A DNA stretch of 64,000 bases from Endozoicomonas sp. Mp262 (lineage in GTDB: Bacteria; Pseudomonadota; Gammaproteobacteria; Pseudomonadales; Endozoicomonadaceae). Location of the stretch: assembly GCF_025643335.1 (NCBI RefSeq), contig NZ_CP092489.1, positions 811,001-875,000 of the forward strand. Direction: 5' to 3'. Shown here in pieces: positions 53,591 through 64,000 of this stretch. A program made the translations under genes and the position numbers. Every line of letters begins with the position of its first letter. The stretch's first letter is position 1. The notes under the pieces are model-generated. The model was not told the origin of the DNA. It did no database searches and worked only from the letters and a program-made list of their open reading frames with translations.

Positions 53591-55501
53591 GTGGTAGAGA
53601 AATCACTGGACATTATCTGCATTGGCCGGGTTGCCGTTGACCTGTACTCACAACAAATAGGTAGCCGTCTGGAAGACTGTCGCACTATGGCTAAATATCT
53701 CGGAGGCTCATCTGGTAACGTGGCATACGGCACTGCCCGTATGGGTTTAAGGTCAGCCATACTTGCCCGTGTAGGCGATGACCATATGGGGCGCTTTCTG
53801 AAAGAAGAGCTGGAAAGTGTCGGTTCAGACCCGAGTCACCTGATTACAGACCCTGAACGGTTAACAGCACTGGTACTTCTGGGTATTGAAGACAAAGATA
53901 CCTTTCCATTGATCTTTTACCGTGAAAACTGTGCCGACATGGCACTATGTGCAGAGGATATAAAAGAAGACGCGATAGCATCTGCCAAGGTATTGCATAT
54001 TACCGGCACACACTTTTCTCGCCCTGAAACCGATGCAGCCTGTCGCAAGGCTATTGGGTTTGCCCGCCAAAACGGAACACGCACATCGCTGGATATTGAT
54101 TACCGACCCGTACTCTGGGGTTTGACCGGTAAAGCGGAAGGGGAAAATCGTTTTATCGCCAATGACAAGGTCACTGCCCATATGCAAAGCATTGTGCCGC
54201 TATTTGACCTGATTGTTGGCACCGAAGAAGAGGTCCATATTGCTGGCGGCACCACCAATACCATTGAAGCCCTTAAGGCCATCAGAAAATTGACCAATGC
54301 CACCATTGTTCTCAAGCGTGGAGCCCTGGGAGCTTCCGTTTATGAAAATGAAATCCCTAAAATGCTGGATGAAGGCATTACCGTTAAAGGTGTCCGGGTA
54401 GATGTCCTCAATGTCCTGGGAGCTGGCGATGCCTTTATGAGTGGCCTGTTAAGAGGCTATGTTGAACAAGCCTCATGGCAACAAAGCCTTACTTATGCCA
54501 ACGCCTGCGGTGCCCTGGTTGTATCCAGACACGGCTGTGCCCCAGCGATGCCCGGCAAAGAAGAGCTGGACTATTACCTGGCCAATGCCGAGCAAATTCA
54601 GCGCCCTGATCTTAATGATCACCTTAACTACCTTCATAGGGTAACCTGTCGGCATAAGGACTGGCCTGAGCTGTGCGTACTGGCATTTGACCATCGAAAA
54701 CAACTGATAGAGATGGCCAAAGAAGCCGGAGCCCCAGTGGATCGTATTAAAAAACTGAAACAACTGATTCTGGAAGGTGCTAGGGAGGGCGCAAAAGAGA
54801 CAGACCTGGGTCAACGAGCAGGCATTCTCTGTGATGATACCTTCGGCCAGGACGTACTGAACGAAGTAACAGGCAAAGGGTGGTGGATTGGTCGCCCCGT
54901 TGAACTTCCCGGTTCACGCCCTCTCAGTATTGAGCACAGTGATAATGTCTCCCGACGCCTTACCAGCTGGCCTACAGAACATGTGGTGAAATGCCTGGTG
55001 TTCTACCACCCTGATGATAAGGCAGACCTACGTTTTGAGCAGGAGCAAAGTGTCCGGGCAGTTTATGACGATTGCTGTGCCAGCGGCCATGAGCTATTGC
55101 TGGAAGTCATCCCTCCCAAAGGTATGAAAACAGATGACAGTTTGCTGCTCAGAACCATGAAGCGCTTCTATAACCTGGGCATTCGCCCGGATTGGTGGAA
55201 AGTCCCTTCCCCCAAACGCTCTGCATGGCTTGAAATACAATCCCTGATCAAAGAACGAGCCCCCCACTGCCGCGGCGTTATTCTACTTGGCCTTGATGCA
55301 CCGGTGGATCAAATCCGCAAAGGATTTAATGCTGCTGCCGGTATTGATATCTGCAAAGGCTTTATGGTGGGTCGCACGATCTTTGGAGAACCATCCAAAG
55401 CGTGGTTAGAAAACAAAATCGATGACCCCACTTTCGTACGACAAATAGCTAATAACTATATACAGCTGATCACACTTTGGAATGAGCGTAAAGCCAGCTA
55501 A
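53591..55501 (+). CDS. iolC: 5-dehydro-2-deoxygluconokinase fused to an aldolase-like DUF2090 domain
   Basis: IolC phosphorylates 2-deoxy-5-keto-gluconate. Residues 1-320 form a ribokinase-fold kinase: GRVAVDLYSQQIG, KYLGGSSGNVAYG, and the ATP-site NVLGAGDAFMSGLL. The remaining 310 residues are the DUF2090 domain found in longer IolC proteins (CVLAFDHRKQLIEMAKEAG, PPKGMKTDDS, GLDAPVDQIRKGFNAAA), similar to class I aldolases and probably doing the IolJ step. GTG 53591 after AAGGGGTGGAG is favoured, since family members begin near EKSLDIICIGR; ATG 53537 is possible. mmsA follows by 65 bases. Confidence 0.9.
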   Translation: MVEKSLDIICIGRVAVDLYSQQIGSRLEDCRTMAKYLGGSSGNVAYGTARMGLRSAILARVGDDHMGRFLKEELESVGSDPSHLITDPERLTALVLLGIEDKDTFPLIFYRENCADMALCAEDIKEDAIASAKVLHITGTHFSRPETDAACRKAIGFARQNGTRTSLDIDYRPVLWGLTGKAEGENRFIANDKVTAHMQSIVPLFDLIVGTEEEVHIAGGTTNTIEALKAIRKLTNATIVLKRGALGASVYENEIPKMLDEGITVKGVRVDVLNVLGAGDAFMSGLLRGYVEQASWQQSLTYANACGALVVSRHGCAPAMPGKEELDYYLANAEQIQRPDLNDHLNYLHRVTCRHKDWPELCVLAFDHRKQLIEMAKEAGAPVDRIKKLKQLILEGAREGAKETDLGQRAGILCDDTFGQDVLNEVTGKGWWIGRPVELPGSRPLSIEHSDNVSRRLTSWPTEHVVKCLVFYHPDDKADLRFEQEQSVRAVYDDCCASGHELLLEVIPPKGMKTDDSLLLRTMKRFYNLGIRPDWWKVPSPKRSAWLEIQSLIKERAPHCRGVILLGLDAPVDQIRKGFNAAAGIDICKGFMVGRTIFGEPSKAWLENKIDDPTFVRQIANNYIQLITLWNERKAS

Positions 55502-55566
55502 AAGCGGCTCCCGTAGCATTAAGCGGGAGAGCATTAAAAAATAAATGGTCATATACAGGAATAGCA

Positions 55567-57072
<1,506 letters not shown>

Positions 57073-57086
57073 TGCCCATTACTTTC

Positions 57087-57123
57087 CTCTCTGTTATATT
57101 GCTGAACCTTTATAACAGGGAGA
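57087..57123. terminator. hairpin between convergent mmsA and the secreted gene
   Basis: CTCTCTGTTATA pairs with TATAACAGGGAG (one G-T pair) around a 12-base loop, followed by AACTTTATAT. It can serve both converging genes. Confidence 0.65.
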
Positions 57124-57140
57124 ACTTTATATAGCTGTAA

Positions 57141-58613
57141 CTATTCAACACCACAAGCAGGCTCATTATCTCTATATACATCCCTTTTTGGAGAAAGCTT
57201 ATATGAGTCTGCAAGTTCATATGTTTGCAAATTTATAAAAGCCCCCTCAACCAATGTATTTCTTGTCACTCTAAGCCATTGATATCGCTTGTCTAAAATA
57301 ACACCTATTAGAAACTTATCTTCACTGCCTTTTTCAGAACCCTTTTCTTTTTGTAGTTGTGAATAAAATTCTGATTTACTAGTTTCCTGTGATGTCACAT
57401 ATTCATCAGATGATATATCTACAAGTTCCTTTTCAACTAAATCCGGATCAAATAAAAAAATAACAATTAAAAAAAGATGAACTCCATTAACAATAAACAC
57501 CAATTGCTCCCCTTTACTTAATAACGCAATCTTTTCTAAAAACCCATCATTCCCAAACCCTACATCATCAATAACAAAATCATCATTCAGCTTACTTTCT
57601 TTAATTTCTTCTCGCGCCCTTAAAAAAGCATCAGCATCATCAGCAGGATTCGTTGTCCTATGAAAATTATAGGTTCTAAGGAGTCCTGATACAGATAGCA
57701 CCTGCTTTTCCAAACGACATGGTACTTTATCATATGGGAAAACACTTGTAATTATTCTGACTGCTTCATTTAAAACTTCTTCTATATCCTCACTCTCAAA
57801 CTCATCGTCTGAATTTTCTTTAACATCCATTGTACCTAAATGGGCAGCATCGTTGACTGAGCCATACCAAATCTCTGTAGTTCTTGAGAAACCACTTGTC
57901 TTGCCTTCTTCTCTAAAAGCTATTTGATCTCTATTACTAATTCCATGCAGAGATGTTTTAGCTGACTTTTTTTTAATCACTCCCTTACCTTTTTTCCTTA
58001 AAAGAGCATCTTTTAAAGTTTTATCGCGCCCTACTTTTTGCTTTCCTTTTACAAAACTAAATTTAACTGAAACTGTTTCTTTTTCACTCTTAACAAAAAC
58101 CGGAAACCTATTTGATCGTTCTTGCTCACCCTTCAGCCTGTTATAATAATGCTCAAACGTTAACGGATCACCTTTATCTGTCCTATTTTTTAAATAATTT
58201 TTATAATCTTTTTCAATAAACGTAAACAAATAAGGATCAATATTTCTTAACTCACTATCTCCTTGTAACAATCCAACACTAGAGCCAGCACTTACTCCAG
58301 AAGATGTTGACGGTAAGTAATAAAGATCAGTCCCCCTCTTTATTTTTTTATTATCCATTGAGGAACACGCTGCCTCCTCACTTAAATACTTGGAGTCAAC
58401 AACATCAGAATCTTTTTCAACTAATTCTTCTTTAATATCGCTTATTTGTTTTTTCCCTTTTAACTCATCTGAACCATCAGTAAAACGCACAGAGTGGGAA
58501 TAACTTTTATTTTCTTCTAAGCCTTCCTCGCTATCGCTACCTGCACCCATTACAAAAAATGGAAAGTATAATAATAAAACAAGAAAAGCACACTTATTCA
58601 ACCATTTCATCAT
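57141..58613 (-). CDS. AT-rich secreted protein, paralog A
   Basis: From ATG 58613 the product is 490 residues with a signal peptide (KWLNKCAFLVLLLYFPFFVMGA). The mature protein is very hydrophilic, with a KDYKNYLKNRTDKGDPLTFEHYYNRLK segment and a basic middle (KKGKGVIKKKSAKTSLHG). The last 200 residues include LVFIVNGVHLFLIVIF and FLIGVILDKRYQWLRVTRN, which align with the neighbour at 58822-60222 (LVVVIHDGFLLFSVVF, FILGVFVGKKCRFVKLNRQ). I do not recognise a family. The pair looks like an expanded, secreted accessory family; an effector role is only a guess. Confidence 0.65.
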   Translation of the reverse strand: MMKWLNKCAFLVLLLYFPFFVMGAGSDSEEGLEENKSYSHSVRFTDGSDELKGKKQISDIKEELVEKDSDVVDSKYLSEEAACSSMDNKKIKRGTDLYYLPSTSSGVSAGSSVGLLQGDSELRNIDPYLFTFIEKDYKNYLKNRTDKGDPLTFEHYYNRLKGEQERSNRFPVFVKSEKETVSVKFSFVKGKQKVGRDKTLKDALLRKKGKGVIKKKSAKTSLHGISNRDQIAFREEGKTSGFSRTTEIWYGSVNDAAHLGTMDVKENSDDEFESEDIEEVLNEAVRIITSVFPYDKVPCRLEKQVLSVSGLLRTYNFHRTTNPADDADAFLRAREEIKESKLNDDFVIDDVGFGNDGFLEKIALLSKGEQLVFIVNGVHLFLIVIFLFDPDLVEKELVDISSDEYVTSQETSKSEFYSQLQKEKGSEKGSEDKFLIGVILDKRYQWLRVTRNTLVEGAFINLQTYELADSYKLSPKRDVYRDNEPACGVE

Positions 58614-58706
58614 ATCACACATAATAAAAACTAATATTATACTGCTCAACTGAATAGCCTTATTCCTGCTTAGGAACAAACAATCATTTATAAAAAATAG
58701 ACTATT

Positions 58707-58725
58707 TAACTTAAATAGTAACCTT
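58707..58725. promoter_or_regulatory. 19-bp palindrome between the two secreted genes
   Basis: ACTATTTAA-C-TTAAATAGT is a perfect 9-bp inverted repeat about 95 bases ahead of paralog A. It may be an operator or the stem of a weak terminator for paralog B. Both are inference. Confidence 0.4.
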
Positions 58726-58821
58726 GATTTTTATTATTCCTCATTCCCAGCATCCAGTTTACAAAGCAACCCTATAATTAAGGGGTTTAAAACGATATCT
58801 ATATACAGCAATACAGCACAT

Positions 58822-60222
58822 TTATACTCCCTGGTCATAAGTAATTTTATATGATCCAGAAAAAGTATAATCATTTAGTATTTTTAATATTGTATCAAAA
58901 AGATCCTGTCTATTTAATTTTACAAACCGACACTTTTTACCAACAAATACCCCTAAAATAAACGAGCACTGTTCCTGTAACTGCTCTTCACTATCAACAC
59001 CTAGTTTACTATAGAAAATCGCCTCTTCCATATTAGCTTCAACACCTTTACTTTCCATAAAACCTTTTTCTAAAGCTTCCCTAAGCAACCTTTTATTATA
59101 TTTTTGAAAAACAACTGAAAAAAGCAAAAAGCCATCATGAATAACTACAACCAAGTCCTTATCTTTAAGCTGCTCTAGTTCTTGTTCTGGGTAAGCAATA
59201 TAATCCTCACTATTACCCAATACCCTAAATCCATCAAAGTTTAGAGATAAAACTTGACTTTCTGCTACCTCAGCAAAACTTTCATCACAACCAACTTTTA
59301 TTCTCGAAGAATATTGATCTAAAACCCGCCTTCCAATCATAGTCAACTCATTAAGACCGTATAGTATTTCTTCATAACAAATACCATTCAGTAGTTTCCC
59401 CAAAAGACCATTACAAAAATCAGAGTTAACTTCATCCTCTAAAAGTAAATCCTCACATTCATATATATCTTGTTCATCACACTCACTTTCTTCATATAAA
59501 CCACCATAATTTTCTTCTAAAGTACTGGTAAAGCTACCCTCAATACTTATTTCAAAAATCTTATTATCTTCATAGTCATTTCCCTCCAAATGTTTTTTAG
59601 CATGTAAAATACGCTGTCGTCTAGATGAAGATATTTTTTTAGAAACACCCATTACAACAGGTATTTTCTTCCCCATTCTTGTTTTTTTTCTACTAATAGC
59701 ACTCACTTTCCCCCTTGGTTTTCCTGCATTCTGATGATTAATATTGCTCTCCACTTCCTTATTTAAATCATTCACTGCATGTTTCAAATAATCGTCATAT
59801 GACATAGGTTTATGATTTAATTTTAATTCTTTTCCCTTATATTCCTCATATACCAATCGGTAGTAAGAAGCAAATACAGGATCTATTTCTTCCAATGATG
59901 CTGAATCAATTTTTTTATCGTCTACTATATTATTTTCTCCTTCAATCCTTCCATTTAAACGCCTTGCTTTATTAGAGTGATTACAAAAAACCTTACCAGT
60001 TCTTCCTTTATCCTCCCACTGCTTGAAGCAAGCAGAACATAATTTAGACTTTTTTTTACTCTCAGCAGAATCTTCTTTAGTATTTTCACCAGTAGTTTCT
60101 GGTACTTGGGTGTCTTCGCTTTGTTCACCACCAAAACCAAGTGAGAGCTGATAAAAACCTAATAAAATAAGGAAAAGTAGCCTATTAAACCTATAATGAG
60201 CAATAGCAAATACCATCATCAT
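58822..60222 (-). CDS. AT-rich secreted protein, paralog B
   Basis: The frame is open to 60354, but its first codons lie inside an ISAs1 element; the natural start is at ATG 60222, 60219 or 60216, giving about 466 residues with a signal (FNRLLFLILLGFYQLSLGFG). Just inside is a CSACFKQWEDKGRTGKVFCNHS segment, C-x2-C...C-x-H, a possible small zinc site. The middle is basic then acidic (ECDEQDIYECEDLLLEDEVNSD). The C-terminal 150 residues align with paralog A, ending FSGSYKITYD beside ADSYKLSPK. Family not recognised. The IS lies about 110 bases upstream and probably separates it from its promoter. Confidence 0.65.
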   Translation of the reverse strand: MMMVFAIAHYRFNRLLFLILLGFYQLSLGFGGEQSEDTQVPETTGENTKEDSAESKKKSKLCSACFKQWEDKGRTGKVFCNHSNKARRLNGRIEGENNIVDDKKIDSASLEEIDPVFASYYRLVYEEYKGKELKLNHKPMSYDDYLKHAVNDLNKEVESNINHQNAGKPRGKVSAISRKKTRMGKKIPVVMGVSKKISSSRRQRILHAKKHLEGNDYEDNKIFEISIEGSFTSTLEENYGGLYEESECDEQDIYECEDLLLEDEVNSDFCNGLLGKLLNGICYEEILYGLNELTMIGRRVLDQYSSRIKVGCDESFAEVAESQVLSLNFDGFRVLGNSEDYIAYPEQELEQLKDKDLVVVIHDGFLLFSVVFQKYNKRLLREALEKGFMESKGVEANMEEAIFYSKLGVDSEEQLQEQCSFILGVFVGKKCRFVKLNRQDLFDTILKILNDYTFSGSYKITYDQGV

Positions 60223-60334
60223 AAACAGAAAAAAAACAAGCAGCTTCAAATAACATCTCACTCTATATTTAAAAAACTTATCCTCTAAAAGTAGACTATG
60301 CTGACTGATAAAATAATCCCCATATATAAAACAG

Positions 60335-61563
60335 CAGGGCAAAAACATGATCACAAATCAACCAATTTGAGCACTTGCATCATGTAGTCTTCATTCCAGC
60401 CACAGGTTTTGCGCTTATTCTTGATACCGGCTTTCACCGTAGTGTCCAACTTAAGAAGATTGAGTGTCACCTGCCGGGCAACAGCTAGATTTTCTGCTGC
60501 GAACCCTTCTCTTGCCCTACAGCGGTCTTCATCAAACGCCACATCAAGCACCCAGTGTAATTGGTTTTCTATTAGCCAATGCTTCCTGGTAGCTTGAAGT
60601 ACCTCGGCAGCTGATAACTGGCGGCTGCATATAAAGTAACGGATGAGTGTTTTCCCTTTACCCTTTTTGCTACTGTCTAACTGGATTGCGGCTATGGTTT
60701 TGGCTTTCCATGAGGCAGCATTGGAGTCCTCAGTAACATCATTGATAACCCAGCACCGGCGGTGCTCCATACGACCATGCTCTTTACCTTCCTGTTCCGC
60801 AAAGTAATGGTCAGGAGCATCTTCCAGATTATCTTGCCAGTATTGATCGAAGAGTCGAGTCACTTCTCCATAGAGTTTTCTCTGGTTGCCTTTCACCGCC
60901 AGCAAGTAGTCTGCCTCTTTTTTCAGGATTGCAGTAGCAATTTTTTTCTGGCAGCCCATTGCATCGATAGTGACAAGGCTGCCACTGAGTTCAAGCAGCT
61001 TGAGCAGCTCAGGAATGGCCGTAATTTCGTTGGATTTTTCATCAACTTTATACTGACCCAGCGACAGTCCAGCCTCTGTGCACCAAGCGTTAAGCATGTG
61101 TATTGCATCTTTGCCTTTATTCCAGGCCGAACCTTTAACAGTCTTGCCATCAAGAGCAACTATCTTGCTATCAGAGAGCTCCAGTCCGGAAAGAACATCC
61201 CTAATCCACTGGATGAAGATTTTGCGAAACTCTTCCGGGTCAAGAGTGGCGAAAATACGATTGAATGTAACCGCTACTGGAATACCGCCAGGCAAGGTTA
61301 AGTGCTTACGGAGCCAGCCTTCCTTGTGCTCAGCAAACAAGCGAATGCCATTCCAATCATCTGCACCACAGAGAATGGCACAAACTGAGATGAACATAAC
61401 CTCTGCAAGAATATGTGTTGACTTCTTCGGGTCTCGTTTGTCGGTAAGCGATGTAAACTTGGAAAAAAGGGCTTTGGCAGACATCAGGCAACAGAAAAAG
61501 CATGGGATTCTACAGCTTTTGAAATCAATTTTCTGTTCAAATTCTGATCATGTTTTTGCCCTG
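60335..61563 (-). mobile_element. ISAs1-family insertion sequence with 10-bp duplication
   Basis: Perfect 19-bp inverted repeats CAGGGCAAAAACATGATCA bound a 1229-bp element. The 10-bp TATAAAACAG is duplicated at 60325-60334 and 61564-61573. One intact transposase gene is present. Insertion is in the leader of the secreted gene ending at 58822. Confidence 0.95.
60351..61484 (-). CDS. ISAs1-family transposase
   Basis: The 377-residue protein is a typical ISAs1 transposase: FTSLTDKRDPKKSTHILAEVMFISVCAILCGADDWNGIRLF at the N-terminus (DDE_Tnp_1-associated region), IVALDGKTVKGS (first Asp), LVTIDAMGCQKKIA (second Asp) and a C-terminal LIENQLHWVLDVAFDEDRCRAR (Glu). The frame is complete. Confidence 0.94.
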   Translation of the reverse strand: MSAKALFSKFTSLTDKRDPKKSTHILAEVMFISVCAILCGADDWNGIRLFAEHKEGWLRKHLTLPGGIPVAVTFNRIFATLDPEEFRKIFIQWIRDVLSGLELSDSKIVALDGKTVKGSAWNKGKDAIHMLNAWCTEAGLSLGQYKVDEKSNEITAIPELLKLLELSGSLVTIDAMGCQKKIATAILKKEADYLLAVKGNQRKLYGEVTRLFDQYWQDNLEDAPDHYFAEQEGKEHGRMEHRRCWVINDVTEDSNAASWKAKTIAAIQLDSSKKGKGKTLIRYFICSRQLSAAEVLQATRKHWLIENQLHWVLDVAFDEDRCRAREGFAAENLAVARQVTLNLLKLDTTVKAGIKNKRKTCGWNEDYMMQVLKLVDL

Positions 61564-61655
61564 TATAAAACAGTAGTACAAGCTCTGATCCATAAAAAGG
61601 GAGCCTGGGAACGAAGGGATGCCGGAGATTGGGTGGTTTTTTTTCAGCCCATAGC

Positions 61656-61688
61656 AAAAACCCTGACAGCGTATACTATCAGGGTTTT
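61656..61688 (-). terminator. terminator of the rRNA operon
   Basis: AAAACCCTGACAG pairs with CTATCAGGGTTTT (one G-T pair) 9 bases beyond the 5S end; on the minus strand a T run follows (TTTTTGC). Confidence 0.85.
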
Positions 61689-61696
61689 CTAATAAG

Positions 61697-61814
61697 TGCC
61701 TGGCGATGACCTACTCTCACATGGGGAAACCCCACACTACCATCGGCGATATGTCGTTTCACTGCTGAGTTCGGGATGGGATCAGGTGGTTCCAACATTC
61801 TATGGTCGCCAGGC
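61697..61814 (-). rRNA. rrf: 5S ribosomal RNA
   Basis: The minus strand reads GCCTGGCGACCATAG at the 5' side and TCATCGCCAGGCA at the 3' side, the closing stem of 5S. Internal CCCATCCCGAACTCAG and AGAGTAGG are conserved 5S segments. Length about 118. A spacer of about 200 bases with no tRNA separates it from 23S. Confidence 0.95.
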
Positions 61815-62153
61815 GAAACTTTTGCACATGGACGTGCTTATGCCGTTTTGCCAGGGATGGCAAAAAACGGTAGCGTATCCACACGCTCGGAATCCATTTT
61901 ATTTAAGCTTTCAATTCTTGCCTTACACTCTACTGTATTGTGTATGGTTACGACCTCCATGGATGGAGGAAGTACTAAGAACGTCTGGAACGTTCGCAGT
62001 AAATCGCTTTGGCGTTATATGGTCAAGCCGCACGAGTCATTAGTACTGGTTAGCTCAACGCCTCACAACGCTTACACACCCAGCCTATCAACGTCATAGT
62101 CTTTAACGGCTCTTCAGGACTCTCTAGGAGTCAGGGAAGTCTCATCTTGAAGG

Positions 62154-62189
<36 letters not shown>

Positions 62190-62355
62190 TCCGAACATAG
62201 CTACCGGGCAATGCGTCTGGCGACACAACCCGAACACCAGTGGTTCGTCCACTCCGGTCCTCTCGTACTAGGAGCAGCTCTCCTCAAACTTCCAACGTCC
62301 ACGGCAGATAGGGACCGAACTGTCTCACGACGTTCTAAACCCAGCTCGCGTACCA

Positions 62356-62388
<33 letters not shown>

Positions 62389-62390
62389 GG

Positions 62391-62433
<43 letters not shown>

Positions 62434-62462
62434 ACCGCCGTCGATGTGAACTCTTGGGCGGT

Positions 62463-62518
<56 letters not shown>

Positions 62519-62639
62519 AGAACCACCGGATCACTAAGACCTACTTTCGTACCTGCTCGAGATGTACCTCTCGCAGTCAAGCGCGCTTGTGCCTTTACAC
62601 TAACCGTACGATGTCCGACCGTACTTAGCGCACCTTCGT

Positions 62640-62682
<43 letters not shown>

Positions 62683-62944
62683 ACCCACCACACAATGTCC
62701 CCGATCCCGATTAGGGACCTGGGTTAGAACCTCAATATTGCCAGGGTGGTATTTCAAGGTTGGCTCCACGCAGACTGGCGTCCACGCTTCAAAGCCTCCC
62801 ACCTATCCTACACAAGCAACATCAAGATCCACTGTGAAGCTATAGTAAAGGTTCACGGGGTCTTTCCGTCTAGCCGCGGATACACTGCATCTTAACAGCG
62901 ATTTCAATTTCACTGAGTCTCGGGTGGAGACAGCTTGGCCATCG

Positions 62945-63307
<363 letters not shown>

Positions 63308-64000
63308 AAGAGCAATTTGGTGGTGAGGTAACCCCATCAATTAACCTTCCGGCACCGGGCAGGCGTCACACCGTATACGTCCACTTTCGTGTTTGCACAG
63401 TGCTGTGTTTTTAATAAACAGTCGCAGCCAACTGGTCTCTGCGACCCCCACTAGCTTACGGAGCAAGTCCGATCACCGGCGGGGGCGTACCTTCTCCCGA
63501 AGTTACGGTACCATTTTGCCTAGTTCCTTCACCCGAGTTCTCTCAAGCGCCTTGGTATTCTCTACCTGACCACCTGTGTCGGTTTGGGGTACGGTCCCTG
63601 TTGACCTGAAGCTTAGAAGTTTTTCCTGGAAGCCTGGCATCGACCACTTCCCGATCTTAAAGATCGGTCGTCATCGGTTCTCGGCCTTGAGGGTCCGGAT
63701 TTGCCTGAACCCTCGGCCTACGACCTTAAACATGGACAACCATCGCCATGCTGGCCTAGCCTTCTCCGTCACTCCATCGCAGTCAACAGCGGTACGGGAA
63801 TATTAACCCGTTTCCCATCGATTACGTCTTTCGACCTCACCTTAGGGGCCGACTCACCCTGCGCCGATTAGCGTTGCGCAGGAACCCTTGGTCTTCCGGC
63901 GAGGGGGCCTCTCACCCCCTTTATCGTTACTCATGTCAGCATTCGCACTCCTGATACCTCCAGCCTGCCTCCCGGCTTGACCTTCAACGGCTTACAGGAC

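Noticed and set aside
63576..63806. Plus-strand frame of 76 codons over 23S
   Set aside because: Antisense to conserved 23S sequence and without recognisable protein features.

Overview
The window comes from a gammaproteobacterial chromosome. The core runs nnr-tsaE-amiB-mutL-miaA-hfq-hflX-hflK-hflC-(DUF2065)-purA-rnr in the gammaproteobacterial order, followed by pcnB-folK, trpS, rhlE and a 5S/23S rRNA operon end. The many insertion sequences, the secreted RING-finger proteins that look eukaryotic, a secreted EndoH-like glycosidase, a SET-domain protein and myo-inositol catabolism genes suggest a host-associated marine bacterium of the Endozoicomonas type. That assignment is inference from gene content; no taxonomic search was run.

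Layout. 1-2.7 kb: a secreted-protein gene split by a 1.5 kb IS with an 11-bp target duplication. 2.7-6.9 kb: a small sedentary chromosomal integron. The integrase intI (5721-6680, +) faces away from a leftward cassette array with three attC sites and cassettes for a secreted unknown protein, a GNAT acetyltransferase, a HigBA-like toxin-antitoxin pair and a secreted RING-H2 protein. The array is capped by the 3' end of a group II intron sitting in what looks like a fourth attC, and a decayed second intI fragment follows intI. 7.1-23.9 kb: the conserved housekeeping block, interrupted only by a 148-bp hairpin repeat after mutL and a second RING protein between purA and rnr. 24-29.3 kb: accessory genes (EndoH-like glycosidase with duplicated Cys-rich domains, a membrane protein, a large unknown secreted protein), a second group II intron tail and an IS30-family element. 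29.6-33.8 kb: tRNA-Ile(CAU), a retropepsin-like protease, pcnB and folK. 34.1-48 kb: two identical full copies and one 740-bp partial copy of a 1645-bp IS, each with a 9-bp target duplication. One full copy splits a secreted glutamine-amidotransferase-like gene; the other splits the controller gene of a restriction-modification locus. Between them lie a rhodanese, LysR, SDR, YceI, SET, GST, C39-type peptidase and trpS genes. 49.3-57.1 kb: carbonic anhydrase, rhlE, an outer-membrane-like protein and the iolB / iolC-mmsA inositol genes. 57.1-61.6 kb: two AT-rich, distantly paralogous secreted proteins and an ISAs1-family element with a 10-bp target duplication. 61.7-64 kb: 5S and the 3' part of 23S rRNA, on the minus strand.

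The two most notable systems are these. First, an intervening sequence in 23S rRNA (63049-63328) is bounded by 20-bp perfect inverted repeats and carries a GIY-YIG nuclease ORF in the rRNA sense strand. Second, a SacI-like restriction-modification locus (44992-49171) keeps an intact cytosine methyltransferase, but its controller is interrupted by an IS and its endonuclease is broken by a one-base insertion. The integron with a group II intron remnant in an attC, and the partial IS that appears to have transposed using an internal pseudo-end, are also worth checking.
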